In this document: piece by piece, positions 10,626 to 23,200 of the stretch
Layout: every line of letters starts with the position of its first letter
How positions within the stretch are numbered: the stretch's first letter is position 1
Origin: Trichosphaerium sp. ATCC 40318
Lineage: Eukaryota > Discosea > Flabellinia > Trichosidae
NCBI GenBank assembly: GCA_038496445.1
Contig: JALMLS010000577.1
Coordinates: 124,001-188,000 of the forward strand
Direction: 5' to 3'
Length of the DNA stretch: 64,000 bases
Position numbers and translations under genes: made by a program
Notes under the pieces: generated by a model
Told to the model about the DNA's origin: nothing
What the model saw: only the letters and a program-made list of their open reading frames with translations
The model's database searches: none

Positions 10626-10916
10626 AACCTCACTTTGAATATTCCTCAATACAAACCTGCAATATATATTGAAGAATGACCTTTAAAGCACCATCATACT
10701 ATTTCAGATGATATAGTTTTGGAACTTGCTAAACAACTAGAAGAAAGTGAGGTAAAAGAAAGTGAATTAGAAGTCATTGATGTTAATTTGGAAAACAACA
10801 ACCTATGTAAGCTTTGTTGAACAGTGTAAGCATAAGAAAAAAAAAAAGAAACAGATTTGCCAAATTACAATGTGAAACATTTGCCAGTGATGAGGTGGTA
10901 GGTTATGATGAACAAA

Positions 10917-11197
10917 AAGTACCTACTTTTAAAGCCATGCTGATACAAACCTAACTATTGTTTACTTGGTGAAAATACATGTTTTATTGTTAATGATTGG
11001 AAGCGATCAGCTTTGGGGTGAGATGGTTGAATTTTGAGTTTGTCAATTTTTTTATTTTGAATTTTTGGCCAAATTTCTGTTAAGGACAGGTCATGGTTAA
11101 AACACACAAATGACACGTTTTGGGCACGTTTATTGCAAATATACAACACACAAATGGCACGTTTTAGGCACACATATTTTGTCTGATTCCACCACTG
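10917..11197. repeat. Right-end fragment of a related TIR element
   Basis: Starts with CCTACTTTTAAAGCCATGC, as in the intact element. It holds two GACACGTTTTGGG-type units and ends with TGTCTGATTCCACCACTG at 11197, a TIR with one C-to-T change. A partner left end is not visible between 10626 and 10917. Its outer edge lies inside the hAT transposase remnant, so this element interrupted that gene. Confidence 0.7.
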
Positions 11198-12501
11198 TTA
11201 ACATACCTTCAAGTTTTCTGACCATAAATGCTAGAGGCTTTATTATTATATCACACACTGCTGACAAAATTATAATTACTTGAGTGTTTAAAATATCATC
11301 AAGGTGAGCAAACACTTTGATGTCCTGTGTTGTATTCTTTTGGCGATGATATTGGGTATGTGCAGCAAACAACAAGGTTTGTCGTTCAGGATCCAAAAAA
11401 TGCTTGAGCAATTTGTATGTGGAGCTCCAACATGTTGCAACATCTGTAGGAAAATAAACTGTTGTTCCGTTGTTAAAATACACTAAAAATCTCTTTGCAG
11501 CTCTGCAGTTTTTATAACACATAACAAATTTTCATAAAGCATTAATGCATGATTCTACACAACGCAAAGCAGCTTTTAGAATGAGTTCTAACATATGACA
11601 ATGGCATCCAAAAGAAACTGCTTTCATATTTTGAGCTAAAACTGACAACTTTTTAAAATCGGCAAAATTGTGCTTGTTGCTCCATGCAACAAGAAGTCTA
11701 CAAGCCTTCTTGATGTTAGCTGCATTGTCAGCTACATAACAAACAGGAGCAATCTTGTATTCTTTTAACACAGAGACAATCAAGTCCTAAAAAAAAATTC
11801 AGTATTTTCGTAACAAAAATAACGAAAACAACAAAAACAAAAAACCAATACAATATCAACCTACACGTATATTTTCAAAAGTGTGGCTAGCATCCAAACG
11901 CTTTTCTCCAAGGCAAATAGACCACAATTGCCAATTTTTATCCACAAACAATGCAGACATACCGCAGACATAATGCTCACCCATGAGCACCATCCCACCC
12001 ATTTGCGACAAACAATGGTCATACATCAGAATTTTGGAGTACAGTTTAGATAATTTCCTTTTGTTTAATAAACTCCATTATTGCCATCTCGTGTACTTTT
12101 TTCCACGTAGAGAGAACATAGCATGAGTTTAATTGCTCACAAAATGTCCTAAAACTGTCTTCTTCTTCATCGTGTTAAATGGTAAACAGAATAAGTATGA
12201 TATTTATGTACCTACCAAAGACCAAGGCTTTACATTTACCAAAATCCAAAAGATCAGTGCATTGTCCAAAGTATTTTGCACTTCTAACGGCAATGCTCCC
12301 TGTGAATATTCCAAAGGATTCCAATGGTTTTCCTTGAGAAGGTACAAGAGCTTTTCCAGACTTTTGAAACTCAGCACAGTTTTTAAAAAGGTGTGCAGTT
12401 AGGTTTGTAGTTGTTGTTAGCCATGTGATCTTACTAAAGGATTTGATAACTTCAAAAATAATAATACAACCATTTTTTTTAAACATGATGGTAGTGCCCA
12501 A
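11198..12501 (-). pseudogene. hAT transposase, C-terminus lost
   Basis: Read on the minus strand. A BED-type segment (KITWLTTTTNLTAHLFKNC) lies near 12.4 kb. SALFVDKNWQLWSICLGEK...ASHTFENI, a hAT catalytic-core block, lies at 11.9-12.0 kb. VCYVADNAANIKKACRLL with a downstream GCHCHMLELILKAAL, the hAT DNAAN and CHxxxL region, lies at 11.53-11.78 kb. TDVATCWSSTYKLLKHFL, equivalent to the TRWNSTY motif, lies at 11.4 kb. The frame then meets the TIR end at 11197 and the hATC dimerisation domain is absent. Stops between blocks need more than normal splicing. It could be the source family of the TIR element, but its own ends are not found. Confidence 0.72.
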
Positions 12502-12830
12502 ATCCTCAGTCTATTTTTAGCTAATTGTTTATCTACACCAGCCAACTTGAAGGTGCCAACATCTAATAACCCCTCATATGCTCAATGACCACAATTGGAG
12601 CTAATCATGCAAGAGCATGGTGAGCAAATTTGCTTACATAACTGTAATACAGAAAGTATTGCTCTGTTTGCTAAGGTTCAAGCATAAGGGCAGACAGTTT
12701 ACCCTGGCCACTGTCAAGATTTGTTGAAGATATGTAAATTACAATAAATACTCAATGGACTACAACGTGTACTGATTTATTTACAATTACAATTTAGAGA
12801 TTAATACACATATTTAACATTATAAAACCA
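12502..12830. other. AT-rich spacer, probable transposon flank
   Basis: About 330 bp between the hAT remnant and the stop codon of the next gene. No conserved frame or terminal repeat is visible. It probably holds the 3' end of the following minus-strand gene. Confidence 0.4.
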
Positions 12831-15800
12831 TTAATTACTTCGCACACCCAAAGCATCCAAATAGCGGCCAAAAGGCTTTTCACTAATTTCCCAGCCAGCT
12901 TGCTTGGACAAGGCACTGTGCAACTTTTCTTCCTTCTCATTTGTTGGCTTCCAATATTTAAATGCGGCTTTCATTGGCCCTGCCTCTGCTTGCCACTCTT
13001 GTTCTGCAAGGCATTTCATCTGCAAACAAGTTAGTTTGAACAGCAAAGAGTGAGGTGTTACCTGAGCAATAAAAAAAGCAATCTGCTGATTAAAATTTTG
13101 AATGTCTCTATCGAGGTCATCACGCAATGTTGGCGGTGTTGGTTTTTGGTTGTGTACGTCACTCAATATCCACTCTACACCAAAACTACACAACAAGAGT
13201 AAATAACTATAGGAGAGCACCAAGAGACGGACCTGTAGGCCTTTTTGCTGTGTGCAATGTCAAGGTGGCAAGGGACTCCCTGACGGAAGTTCTTGTACCA
13301 TTTATACAGGCTCTTTAGATTAAGACCCCATGGACTGTCTTTGAGGACTTGCCCCTTTATGCCCAACGATAATAAAAATGCTGGAAAGCTCAAAACATCC
13401 TTTAAAATAATATTAGAAGGCACAAAAAATTAGAAGAGTTGCGCTCGGCTATAAAATAAAGGCAAAAGGTGAGTACGTACCACAAGCTTATGCGTATCAA
13501 AGAGCAGTTGCACCAGTTTGTCCTGTGCCACCACTTCCCAAATGTCCTTGTGTACCCACATATTGGAGTAACTGTCATCCTATAGCGACTTGGTTAATCA
13601 CTGAATAAAAAAAACAAAAAAGCACATACAGCCGCTAAAAACCTGAGAAGATCTACGTTGTGACCTTCATTCTTCATCCTGACTGAGAAAAGAATTGCTT
13701 CTTCGATAAAATTGCGAGGGTTCTTCCACGTTGAACTGAAACGTCACGCGCTATAAGCACACAGAACAAAAAAAAAAAAGCTTGTGCGTACCTCTTTTCG
13801 AACTTGTCAATGTGCTTTGGATGAACATAAACGCCTCTGGACATATTGGGGTGGTCCACAAAATCTAGCGTGGCCGAAAACAGGTCAGCTATACTATCAC
13901 CGTAGCTCGCCACTGCGGCAATCTTGACACCATTCGCAAGAATACTGGACACCGCCTCTGTGTAGCGTTGGTAGCCCTCATCGTGAATGTGCAGAACGTC
14001 CATGTCGTTCGCAGGATCGAAAGGACCTACACGAGAAGTCACAGGACCATGAATACCTGCCAAAGACACTATCCCAACTCTTTGTTTGTCGGGTCTGATG
14101 ATGCCTAATAGTAATGGTCTGTTAGCGCTACTGGTCCCTTTTGCAACAGTAAATAATGTACGCACCTCGCTTTATCAAATCGGCAATGAGAATAGTGGCA
14201 ATTGGGGCGCCTTGGGAGTGTGTTGTGACGATAACAATGTTGCTTTGAATAATGCACTGGCGAAGTTTTTGTTCTGAAATGATCTGCTTCTTCAACGCTT
14301 TCAGTCGCATTGTTGTGCTTCCAGAGTTGGCGAGAGGGTACGATGTGATCATTGCGCCTGGAAGGTACTCTTTGATGGCGTCTCTGGTCAGATTGCACAA
14401 CCGTTTGGCAGCCTGCAATGACTCCATGTCTGCGCTCGATCGCACAGTGTGTGAGTGCCTTGCGAATGACAAGTCTGGTGCCCAGCCGTTGCATCCAAGA
14501 ATGCAAACTGTCTTGAGTTCATCCAGAGCGAATGTTGGCGATATCTCGTGTACACCTGGGAAGAATACGCGATCGTCTGCAACATGATAGTATACTGGTT
14601 CTTCTGTCCTTGGAGATTCGTCTTCTTCCTATTATAACATGGTTATTATTATATTACAATACTAATTATAATAAATACTGCTTGCACAGCTTTATTGGTC
14701 AGTTCAAAAAGTGGGTTGAAGTACCTTTAGAGAGAGCACAGTCAGTCTTCCCTGCAAACCCTCCAACTCTGTTTTTAATTGTTCGTCCTGTTCATCAGAT
14801 TTGAGTACCATATCGCTTACAGCCGTCTTTAAATCAGTCAATTCTTCCTCTATCTTCTCCTTGTGCAGCTCAGAGTTGCGTATGTGCTCCTTTAGCGCCT
14901 CAAGTATGATGGGCACGAGGTCTATGTATGAAATGCTCAAAAAACCAGTTTCCTCGTCTTCTGTGACGACATCAGGCAGAACACGCCGAACTTCTTGTGC
15001 AATCAATCCAATAACCTTTCTGCCACCGGTGTGTCGTTCAAAGTCAGTATTCTCCTTCCACCGGTAAGTTTTACCCTGCAACTTGGTGACAATATCTATC
15101 GCATCCACAATATCTTCAATATCCTTTTTCAGCCTAATATCAGAGTGTTGCAAGTACCCCTAAAAGCAAGGACAAAGGTGTAAGCAGGAGAGCATCCAAA
15201 CAACAACAAAAACCGTGGGTACCTGAGCACGAACGACGCCATTCACTTGCAAAGAGCCTGGGAGGTAATAATCCATGCCATTGGCGTGCCTAGGGACGGA
15301 TGGTGCCATTGGTTTTTGTGATTCAACTTTAATCTTCCTCTTTTTCGTGGCTGGTTGATACGTGTAAGCGGATGTGTGCGGTGCCAATTGGTCTGCAAAT
15401 ATATTCTGGTTCAAGTCCATCATCCCATTGGCAGGCAGCGTCGATTGGCTCATGCCTTGCGTCAAATCGCTAAGCATGCCCAATTGATTGATGCCATTGT
15501 TGTGTATGGTGCGTTGTGCCGGTAGAGCGCTTGTAAATGTAGGTACTGGCGAAACGATGGTGGGTCTGGTGTTTATAGGCGCCTTGTGAGACAATGATGG
15601 GAATGGGTTGCCCATCCCGCCGTTACTGCTAGGTTGTGGATGATTGTCCAGTAACTCGCGTGCAAACTTATCTAGATCTACATTGATCGTCTGGGAACGT
15701 GCCCTAAAACTGAGTTAAGAAGACCACACGTGCACGCACATACAAAACTAGCTGAACAAAATAATAAAATCTTTTTAGAGAGCGCTGTACCTAGGCTTGC

Positions 15801-16684
15801 CACTATCATGGGTAGAAAACTGAATAGTCTTTCCTGTTACAATCTGACTCATAGACTTTACGACCACGTGAAACTGAAGGTTTTTGCAGAGATCATAAAT
15901 CTTAACTTCAAGCTGCAATAAAAAAAAAACACGTAAGTTAGGATGCAACACGCCTACTGAACACGGGAAATTGTAGTGTGTACCTCCGTGTATGATCCCT
16001 CAGGCGTTGTTTCGTGTTTGTGATTGTCAAACGCGATTTTGCGCACCACGCAACAGTCCTTGGTGATTTCGTAGAGTGAAACACGAATGTCTTCGAACTG
16101 ATAAATTTCGCGTGACTTGATTGTCAGCTTTAACTTTTTCCCAACTTGCTTTGTTACGCGCAGTAGTTCCATTGAAGTAATTTGATGCCACTCGCCTTTG
16201 CGTCCTGGGTTTTTTTTTTGTTAGTTCTCGAAACACTTGAACTGAAACGTTTTGCGCAACAGCCATTTTTTTTTCTTGCTATTCTTTTGGTTGAATGGCG
16301 CTCATGAGTGTTTTAACAAAAAATATTTTTTTGTAGAGTACGTTTTTGTTAAACAGAAATTGTACCTCGTTGTTTTTGATACAACCCGACTGTCAAGGCA
16401 TCACTATTAACGAGTAAGAAACGCAACACAAAAAGTAAAAAAAAACGCTTACGGACGAAAATCCATTGAAGGTCTGCCATGATTTCCAATGGGCGAGAGC
16501 GTTTGTGGTGTTAAAGTTGGGGGCTCAGACTCTGCGTCTAATGATACAGATGTAGGAGTGCCTTGATCGGGAATATAATAGTCAAATAGCTCTTCTAGCG
16601 GCTGATCATCGAACATATCGCCTGTTATAACAGTTAATGCCGTGAACAATTTATTCACTTCTACTTACTAGCATCTAGCTCCAT
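12831..16684 (-). CDS. S74 self-cleaving factor joined to alpha/beta-hydrolase (predicted fusion)
   Basis: ATG at 16684 (MELDA, intron, SDMFDDQPLEELFDYYIP). An acidic, Pro/Ser/Thr-rich N-terminus is followed by DALTVGLYQKQR and a beta-rich stretch (FEDIRVSLYEITKD; FHVVVKSMSQIVTGKTIQF), then a basic KKRKIKVE possible nuclear signal. The peptidase S74/intramolecular chaperone domain follows: LQHSDIRLKKDI with the Ser/Lys dyad used by myelin regulatory factors, VIGLIAQEVRRVLPDVV, and a coiled coil. The intron at 14629-14724 (GTAC...TAG, phase 0) joins LTVLSLK to EEDESPRTEEP and a hydrolase: KTVCILGCNGWAPD, THSQGAPIA (GxSxG-like nucleophile), VSLAGIHGP and a helical tail, stop at 12831. No in-frame ATG precedes the hydrolase part, hence one gene. 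The beta-rich region may be an Ndt80-type DNA-binding domain, but I cannot confirm it. Confidence 0.65.
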
Positions 16685-17158
16685 CTTAACGATCGAACCT
16701 AATTCCATACGAGGTGCCTTGCCCCGATTGTATTCGGGTAGAATTTTGGGTCAAATTTTTACAAAACCCGAATTTTTCACGGTCAAAATCCACCTGATTT
16801 TTCAGGAGATCAAAGAAACAGTAACAAAAAACAATCAACATTTGGCATCAGTGCAACTCCACCGTGATGTTTTTTAAAACACCCGATACTTGAAAGCATT
16901 CGCATAAAACACGTGTGCCATCACCCTTCCCTGCATTAAACGTGGCTGCATTTCACGTGCTTTCGTATTCCTTGCAGGTTGAGATGAATTGTCTGCCACT
17001 TCTCACACTGGGTGTGGTGAGTATTGGGTTTTTTTATAAAATTACAAGTGTAAATTGGGTACAGTCCATGATTGCGGTAGGGACACGTCCATAGCGTGTG
17101 TGGGTAACTAGAAACAACGACTTAGCCTCAGTAAGTACGTCAAGCGCTTTGTACCGTT
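16685..17158. other. Intergenic promoter region with possible small first exon
   Basis: About 470 bp. A pyrimidine-AG acceptor near 16977 is followed by ATGAATTGTCTGCC (MNCLPLLTLGV) and a GTGAGT donor, which could be a 5' exon for the small plus-strand frame at 17159. CACGTG occurs near 16911. Nothing else is recognisable. Confidence 0.35.
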
Positions 17159-17359
17159 ATGCCCACGATCCTACGCCGTATGCGTCGTCTGGCTAATTTA
17201 TACAAAGGCGTGTATTCCACTTGTGATGGCTGTCGCGTTTTGATAGGATGCAGACGTTCCACTGAAGGCTTCGTCATGACCTTCGCCAAACCACCGAAAA
17301 CCGACTCTGTTGCGCTTACTAACAACCTACGCGGAGTGAGGACTTTGCCCGTGGATTAG
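17159..17359 (+). CDS. Small hypothetical basic protein
   Basis: A 66-codon open frame: basic start MPTILRRMRRLANLYKG, then STCDGCRVLIGC and a hydrophilic end. CpG-rich codon use resembles neighbouring real genes rather than random AT-rich DNA. It ends two bases before the stop of the convergent repeat protein. The basic N-terminus would fit a mitochondrial or ribosomal small protein, but no family is recognised and exons upstream are possible. Confidence 0.35.
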   Translation: MPTILRRMRRLANLYKGVYSTCDGCRVLIGCRRSTEGFVMTFAKPPKTDSVALTNNLRGVRTLPVD

Positions 17360-17361
17360 TA

Positions 17362-19233
17362 CTACCTCTGTTCTGCTTTTTTCTGTGGATTGTACAGCTC
17401 CCAATCTTGGTCAGGGTATAGCGTCTTCAAAGCCTTAGGCCAATATGGCAGTACGCCTGCACCACCTCGCTTTAATATTTGGCGCTTGGACACTCTGTAC
17501 CTGTTATTCAATGTGTTAACCAAATAGAATGAATAAGCAAGAAAAATAGAGCACCATGCTGCTGGATTAGTAATGTGAAGTGTCTCCGCAATATTGTTTA
17601 AAAAGTGCTTTACGTTGGTGCCACCTTGCCAATATTTGTTTTCTTTGTACTCTAGTGTACGCCATGATTCGTTGGGATAGAGCACACGTAAAGCCTTGTA
17701 CAAAGAGCCGTCATATCTAACCAATTGTAGTCAGCAACTGAACACAAGTTCAGTGGGTTGCACCTGTGCAAGATATGTCTGCCACCAACTGCTTCTAAAC
17801 CACGCGTGGTTACGCCAACCCACCCTTCAACCGTCTTTACATTCAGCTTTTGTGCTAGGCGAGACATCCACAAACGTTGATTAGACAGAAGATGCTCTGA
17901 AGCTCGTTTCCTGGTATAACGTTACTTTCATGCTTGTCGTGCAAGTTAGCGTGCGCACTTAAACCGCATCTTCATCCACTTCATCTTCGGATATAAAACG
18001 GATAATGTATCCTTCAGGGAGCCAAACCTGATAACGTATCATTTAGAAAGAAAATCCCCAAACTCTCCATAGGGGGTGTACTTAGGGAGATGACTTACTT
18101 TGCTACTATTTTAATGGCAGCTGTAGGTGCTAGCAATGCCTTGTTGATGTGATACCAATCCTCTACTAGTTTAACATTCAATTGCTGACCAGCTTGATCG
18201 AACACACGGCGTTGATTCTCGACGTCATCCAAGTAACCTTTAGGTGTTGCTCTACGTGAGTAAATGTAAGTACGACATGGCTTGGTAAAGCGTGAATCGC
18301 ACGTGAATAAGGAAAGGCGCCATGAGAAGTTGGGGTATATTGCAGCCAGTGCGCGTGGCAAGCTCGAGTCATACGGCTCCAAGATGGCGGCCATGCGTGC
18401 ATCCACGTTCAGTAAGCGCTGTAGATCAACTCTGTACCACAGGTCCAGAGTTTTTAGATTCAATATAGCGGCTGCTTCTTCAAATCTTAGTCTTTGGTTG
18501 CTTACATCGTGCCAAAAACGCTGAGGGGCACTCCTGCATTGCAAATATTAGCAACTTGGTTTCACAACTAATGATACAACGCACACAAACCGCCACGGGT
18601 TCCATAAATGCGCTGGAAAAATAGATTCTAAAGCAGTTGATATCGAGCCAGCGAATCTGTTCAAGTTGATTAACCTCAGGCATGCACCGCTCTACGCACT
18701 TGTCGATTACCCTGGAGAATCCCAGGTCTGCAAAGTCACGCTTACGAACTCTATACCAATCGTCTAGAGACTTGATGGCGAGCTCTTCTCCCACAAAATC
18801 GAAAACGTGTAAAAGTGCTTCTCTACTGGTCCAGTGGTTGCGCGGTACAATCCTTGTCGTACATTAGTATAACAACGAAGAATTGGTCCTTAATGCAAGT
18901 CAATCGCACCTGAAGCGTGACACATCCCACACGTGATTTCTATAAATATTGGATAAAGCGCTTGACAACGAGCCACTGTAATACCTTAACAACCAGCAGT
19001 CAGATTTCAGTTTTATGCGATTGCACAATGAAAAACTCTATATACCCGCACAACACCTTTTTTCCGCCCACGGCACATACGTCAGCGCCCGTGGCGTAGT
19101 ACCAGTCGTCAACAACCTTTACTTCTAATCGCTCACCAACTTGATCAAACAAGTGACGTTGGTACTCCTCCTTATTACAATTGCTTTGTGTAGTGCGAAT
19201 TTGGCGCTTATTCGCGAGTAAGGTGGTTCGCAT
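17362..19233 (-). CDS. Tandem W/DWY-repeat protein
   Basis: Starts at ATG 19233 (MRTTLLANKRQ) and ends with KKAEQR at 17362. It consists of about six degenerate units of 60-75 residues. Each has an N-terminal part with NQRxxFxxxxxxLNVKxxxDWY (examples HLFDQVGERLEVKVVDDWY, VFDQAGQQLNVKLVEDWY, LHVFDFVGEELAIKSLDDWY). Each then has a YxGSLxxALxxxYPxxxW half (YYSGSLSSALSNIY, GSLPRALAAIYPNFSW-like, FGSLKDTLSVLYPKMKW, YDGSLYKALRVLYPNESW, PKALKTLYPDQDW). Introns mostly separate the two halves. I recall similar repeats in uncharacterised proteins of fungi and protists but know no function. One repeat near 17.85 kb has GWVGV in place of DWY. Confidence 0.72.
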
Positions 19234-19377
19234 AGTTTAATAATTGCGCAACTGTACGCGCCATAACTACAACAGCTACAATTTCACTGTATCAGCGTCG
19301 AAAGATTGGCTTAGCGTCATTAACGGTCTTTTGGGTCAAAAATTTGTATGAACAAAATTGCTACGTAAGCACAATAA
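19234..19377. promoter_or_regulatory. Divergent promoter, repeat protein and YIPF5
   Basis: 144 bp between opposed start codons. Contains TTGCGCAA near 19242-19249 and AGCGTC twice, but no site I can name with confidence. Confidence 0.45.
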
Positions 19378-20095
19378 ATGTACAGCGAAGCGCAGTACAC
19401 CAACAATTTTGGCGGAGAAGGCTTCCAAAATGGTGGTTTCGATGATGAATACGCCAATGAACCGCCATTGCTCGAAGAGCTTGGTATTAACTTCCCTCAT
19501 ATACGACAAAAGACGTACAACGTATTAAACCCGTTCAGCAAGATAGAAAGGGAAGTGATGGAGGATTCAGACCTGTCAGGCCCTCTAGTGTTCTGTCTTA
19601 TATTTGGTTCCGCTCTTCTCATGGTACAAGAGGCTGTGATAACACTTCTAAATTGTAACTAATGTATTTTGGTGATTTAGACAGGCAAGGTGCATTTTGG
19701 TTATGTCTATGGCTTCGGTAGCATAGGTTGCGCGTCATTGTACATGGTGCTTAGTCTAATGGGCGACGTGTCGATCGACATTTTGCGCACTGTGAGCATA
19801 CTAGGCTATTGTCTCCTACCCATGGTTATGCTTGCAATCGTTGCGATAGTATTACCCATGACGTACGCCCTTTTAAAAAGCAGCCTGCTTAAATCACTAA
19901 AACCGTTTTTTTTAACTGTTTCTTTTTTGTAGAGAATTGATAGGCATCATTCTCACAGTTCTTTGCGTCGCGTGGTGTACCCAGTCTTCTGCTCTCATGT
20001 TCACAACAGCACTAGATATGAAGGAACGTACACTGCTAGTAGCGTACCCACTAGCTTTGTTTTACGCTTGCTTTGCACTCCTTACAATTTTTTAA
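19378..20095 (+). CDS. YIPF5: YIP1-family Golgi membrane protein (YIPF5-like)
   Basis: Multi-pass protein of ER-Golgi vesicles that binds YIF1 and Rab GTPases. The ATG is at 19378. The acidic cytosolic N-terminus leads to PPLLEELGINFPHIRQKTYNVLNPF, the diagnostic start of the Yip domain, then DLSGPLVFCLIFGSALLM. A first intron (19624-19679) joins this to TGKVHFGYVYGFGSIG. Membrane helices follow (ILGYCLLPMVMLAIVAIVLPM). A second intron ends at 19932 and leads to ELIGIILTVLCVAWCT and YPLALFYACFALLTIF, stop 20095. Length (about 200 residues) is slightly short of human YIPF5 because the N-terminal tail is brief. Confidence 0.88.
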
Positions 20096-20221
20096 ACCAA
20101 CAATCCACACAACGAACTAAACCTCAAAAAAAAGCTGACGTGCATGTACATAACAAAGAAAAAGTCTAGCTTTTACCACACCCCGCTGCAACACTTGATT
20201 TATTGCTCGTTCCAAAGCGCT

Positions 20222-23200
20222 TCACTCTTCGGCACGTAGCTTGTGTGTCATCTTGAGAATGTTTTGTAGTAAAATGTTGGCAATTACACGAGGTCCTGCA
20301 CGCGCTCCCTGCACTATTAAAGGAAAATCTTCGTACATCTTGGTAGTAAATGCGAACAGCACGCAACTTCCCTGCAATCTTTTTTTTTAAGGCAGTAAGT
20401 TAGCACGTGATTACAGAAACCGTTAAATTTTGTTACGTACTTTGAGGCTGGGTGATCTTGCGTAACTTCGACTGGTCCCACAACGACTGATGGATTGTCG
20501 CAGTTCAGTGATATTTTGGTGAGGTATCTAAGCACCTTGTTTTCCGCTTTGAGAGACTCCACGCGCTCAGCCAAAGAGCTTCCAATGGTTTCAAGATGCT
20601 TTAATAAGTCTTCATTTGATTTTGCAGTTTTGAGATGTTGTTCTGGCACGAGTGGCTCTATCTTGACCTGATCTAGTGTAATGTCCAATCCCAACTCACG
20701 TGCCAATATTAGCGACTTTCTAGCAGCGTCTAATCCGGATAGATCATCCACCAACGATCCAACATAGCCTGCACACTAATTAAACACGTGTGCACACATA
20801 ACGTGATTTTTTTTGTTAGCAGGGAAAAACATACCTAGTCTGATAGCCTCCTCTGTTGCCTCAAGTAACGTCTTTCCATCAGACATTTTGGACGTAATGT
20901 AGCCAAGGGTACCTGATAGAGAGCCTTCAAAACAACGTATCGTATCGCCGCTGCGACGAAGGCTGATTATAGTATCGGTGATGGGTAGTGTAGTACCCAC
21001 TGTAGGCTGCCAACATGATCGTTAGTGTCTTGCATGTGGCGGCAATAGTGCCTACTGGCTACGTGGAACGCACCTCAAAATTGAATATTCTGTGATGTTT
21101 GGCAGCTTGGTTTTTTATGTCTCTGTATGTACTTAGAGAAGTGTTCGCCAAAGAAGTTTTGTTTGATGTTGTGACGTGAATGCCAGTCTTTAAAGCGTCC
21201 ATGTAAGCGCTTGTCATGTTTTTATCGCCACAGTTGTTGCAATCGATAAGAATGGGCACGGATAGGCGCCTAAGATGGGCGGTGACTTGCTGCCAATTGA
21301 TGAGATTATTTTTGGTTGTAGGTTGAACGTCTCCATCTTGTAACATTTGCTTGCAAGCCTCAACAGAAAGGCCTCTACTATCGAACAGAAATCCAGCAGT
21401 GACAGTGCCAACACCAACAACACGGAGTTCTACAGCATGTTCTTTTTTCAAATAGTGTTGTTGTGTTTTAATTTGCTCCATAAGACGAAGCGGTACTGCA
21501 CCTGTAAGGCAATCATTAGCTTTTTGACAGTACTGCTTTGGCTCTTGAGGTTGATGACGCATACCTTTACCACAAATTACAAGCGCTACCTCCTGATGTG
21601 CAAAATTGAAGGCTGCGTGGACTGTACGTACAGCCGTTTTTGTGTCTTTTGCATCAATGACGCAACTGATGGATCTTGATGTACCTCCTAAGAGTTGCAA
21701 TTTAATTTACAGCTTTTTTGGTATTTTCAAGTAAAGTTACCTTGAGCAATGGCAAACACTTCAATACCGACCTGGTACAGAGCGCCAAAGAATTTCCCTG
21801 CGAAGCTCTCAGCGATCTCTTCAGCAACAAGACTCAATAGTGTTACACCTTGTTAAGAAAAGGGTAGAGTTAGCGAGGATGACATTGCCATCGTAGTACA
21901 AAAACAGCAAAACTAACCTTTTTTGACAGCTAATGGTTCTATTTCATGCCTCTCGAACTCTATTTGGAAAGCATTTTGAATGACAAGCGTAGCCCTTTCA
22001 AGCTCTTGTTCCGGTATAACAGCTGTGATAGCTTGTCCATGTGCCGCTTGTGTTGCCATCCAAATTGTGACACCTGCCTGTTGAAGCGCTTTGAGAACAC
22101 GATATCCCATGCGTGCTTGCATTTGGAGCTGTCTCCATCGCACTGTAACAGTCGCTAATTTTTCTAATGAGGTGACACACGTTGGCTTATCCGCAGATCT
22201 GAAAACAAAAAGCCAATAAATATAAAGGATGGTGTCATAAAGACACTAGACATGTTTAAATGCATACCGAATTCCAGTGCTATCAACCACAGTGCCTGGA
22301 TCATTTGGGTCCCTGGTACTCCTGATACGAAGCGGTATACCTAATACAATAAATCAATGACCAGCTAAGTATTGGTGATTGAGGGGGTGGTGAGCCAAAA
22401 TGTGATTGTACCAGATTCCATCAATGGCAACATTGTTCTTGGATGGAACATGCGTGCGCCATAGTTGGCCAATTCAAGAGCTTCTAAATAACTTAAAAAG
22501 GGAACTTGAATGGCATTGTGTATGATATTAGGATCTGCCGTCATTACTCTGTAAACGGACAAGTTAGACCTACTAGTTAGCGTATTGGTTGCTCACCCAT
22601 TAATGTCCGTGTTAATAACAACTTCTACAGCGCCAATAGCACGACCTATCAGAGTGGCTGTATAATCGGATCCATTTCTACCTAGTGTTGTAGTCTTGCC
22701 GTCCTCAGTCATCCCAATGAACCCTAAAACACGTTAGTAATCAGGTTGCATGCCTGCGCAATACCTGTCACAACTGGTAGTGCGCCACCACACTCTTCGG
22801 TGAGCTTGAGTATGTTCTGCTTGGAGCGGTCCCAATAAACTCTAGTAGCAATGTCAGCACCATGGTGTACAGAAAAAACAGGAGTAATGAGCAGTACCTT
22901 GCGTGGCCGTATGTGTCATCGGTGATTATCAATTTGCGTGCATCTACGCTCATTGCAGGGACGCCCCACACTTTCAATAGCCATGATACAATCACGCTGG
23001 ATAATCTTTCGCCAAAAGATAATGCCTAAGTGTTCTTCTTGTCAATGTGACGACACGGTATAGTGGTGATTTAGGTAGATGACTATGCGTACCAAGTCTT
23101 CAACTGATTTGGACGCCTCCCTCAACAAACTGACGCCCAGTAACACTTGGCGAAGCGGTTTAAGCATATGACGCATTTCTTTTGCAATGTCAGACGTCTC

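Noticed and set aside
12133-12402. 89-codon plus-strand frame
   Set aside because: It overlaps the BED-like part of the minus-strand hAT remnant and resembles no protein.
16027-16266. Possible frameshift at a ten-T run in the S74 gene
   Set aside because: A single 160-nt intron from the QKQR exon to RKGEWHQI restores a continuous frame without invoking an indel; the MAVAQNV start lies inside that intron.
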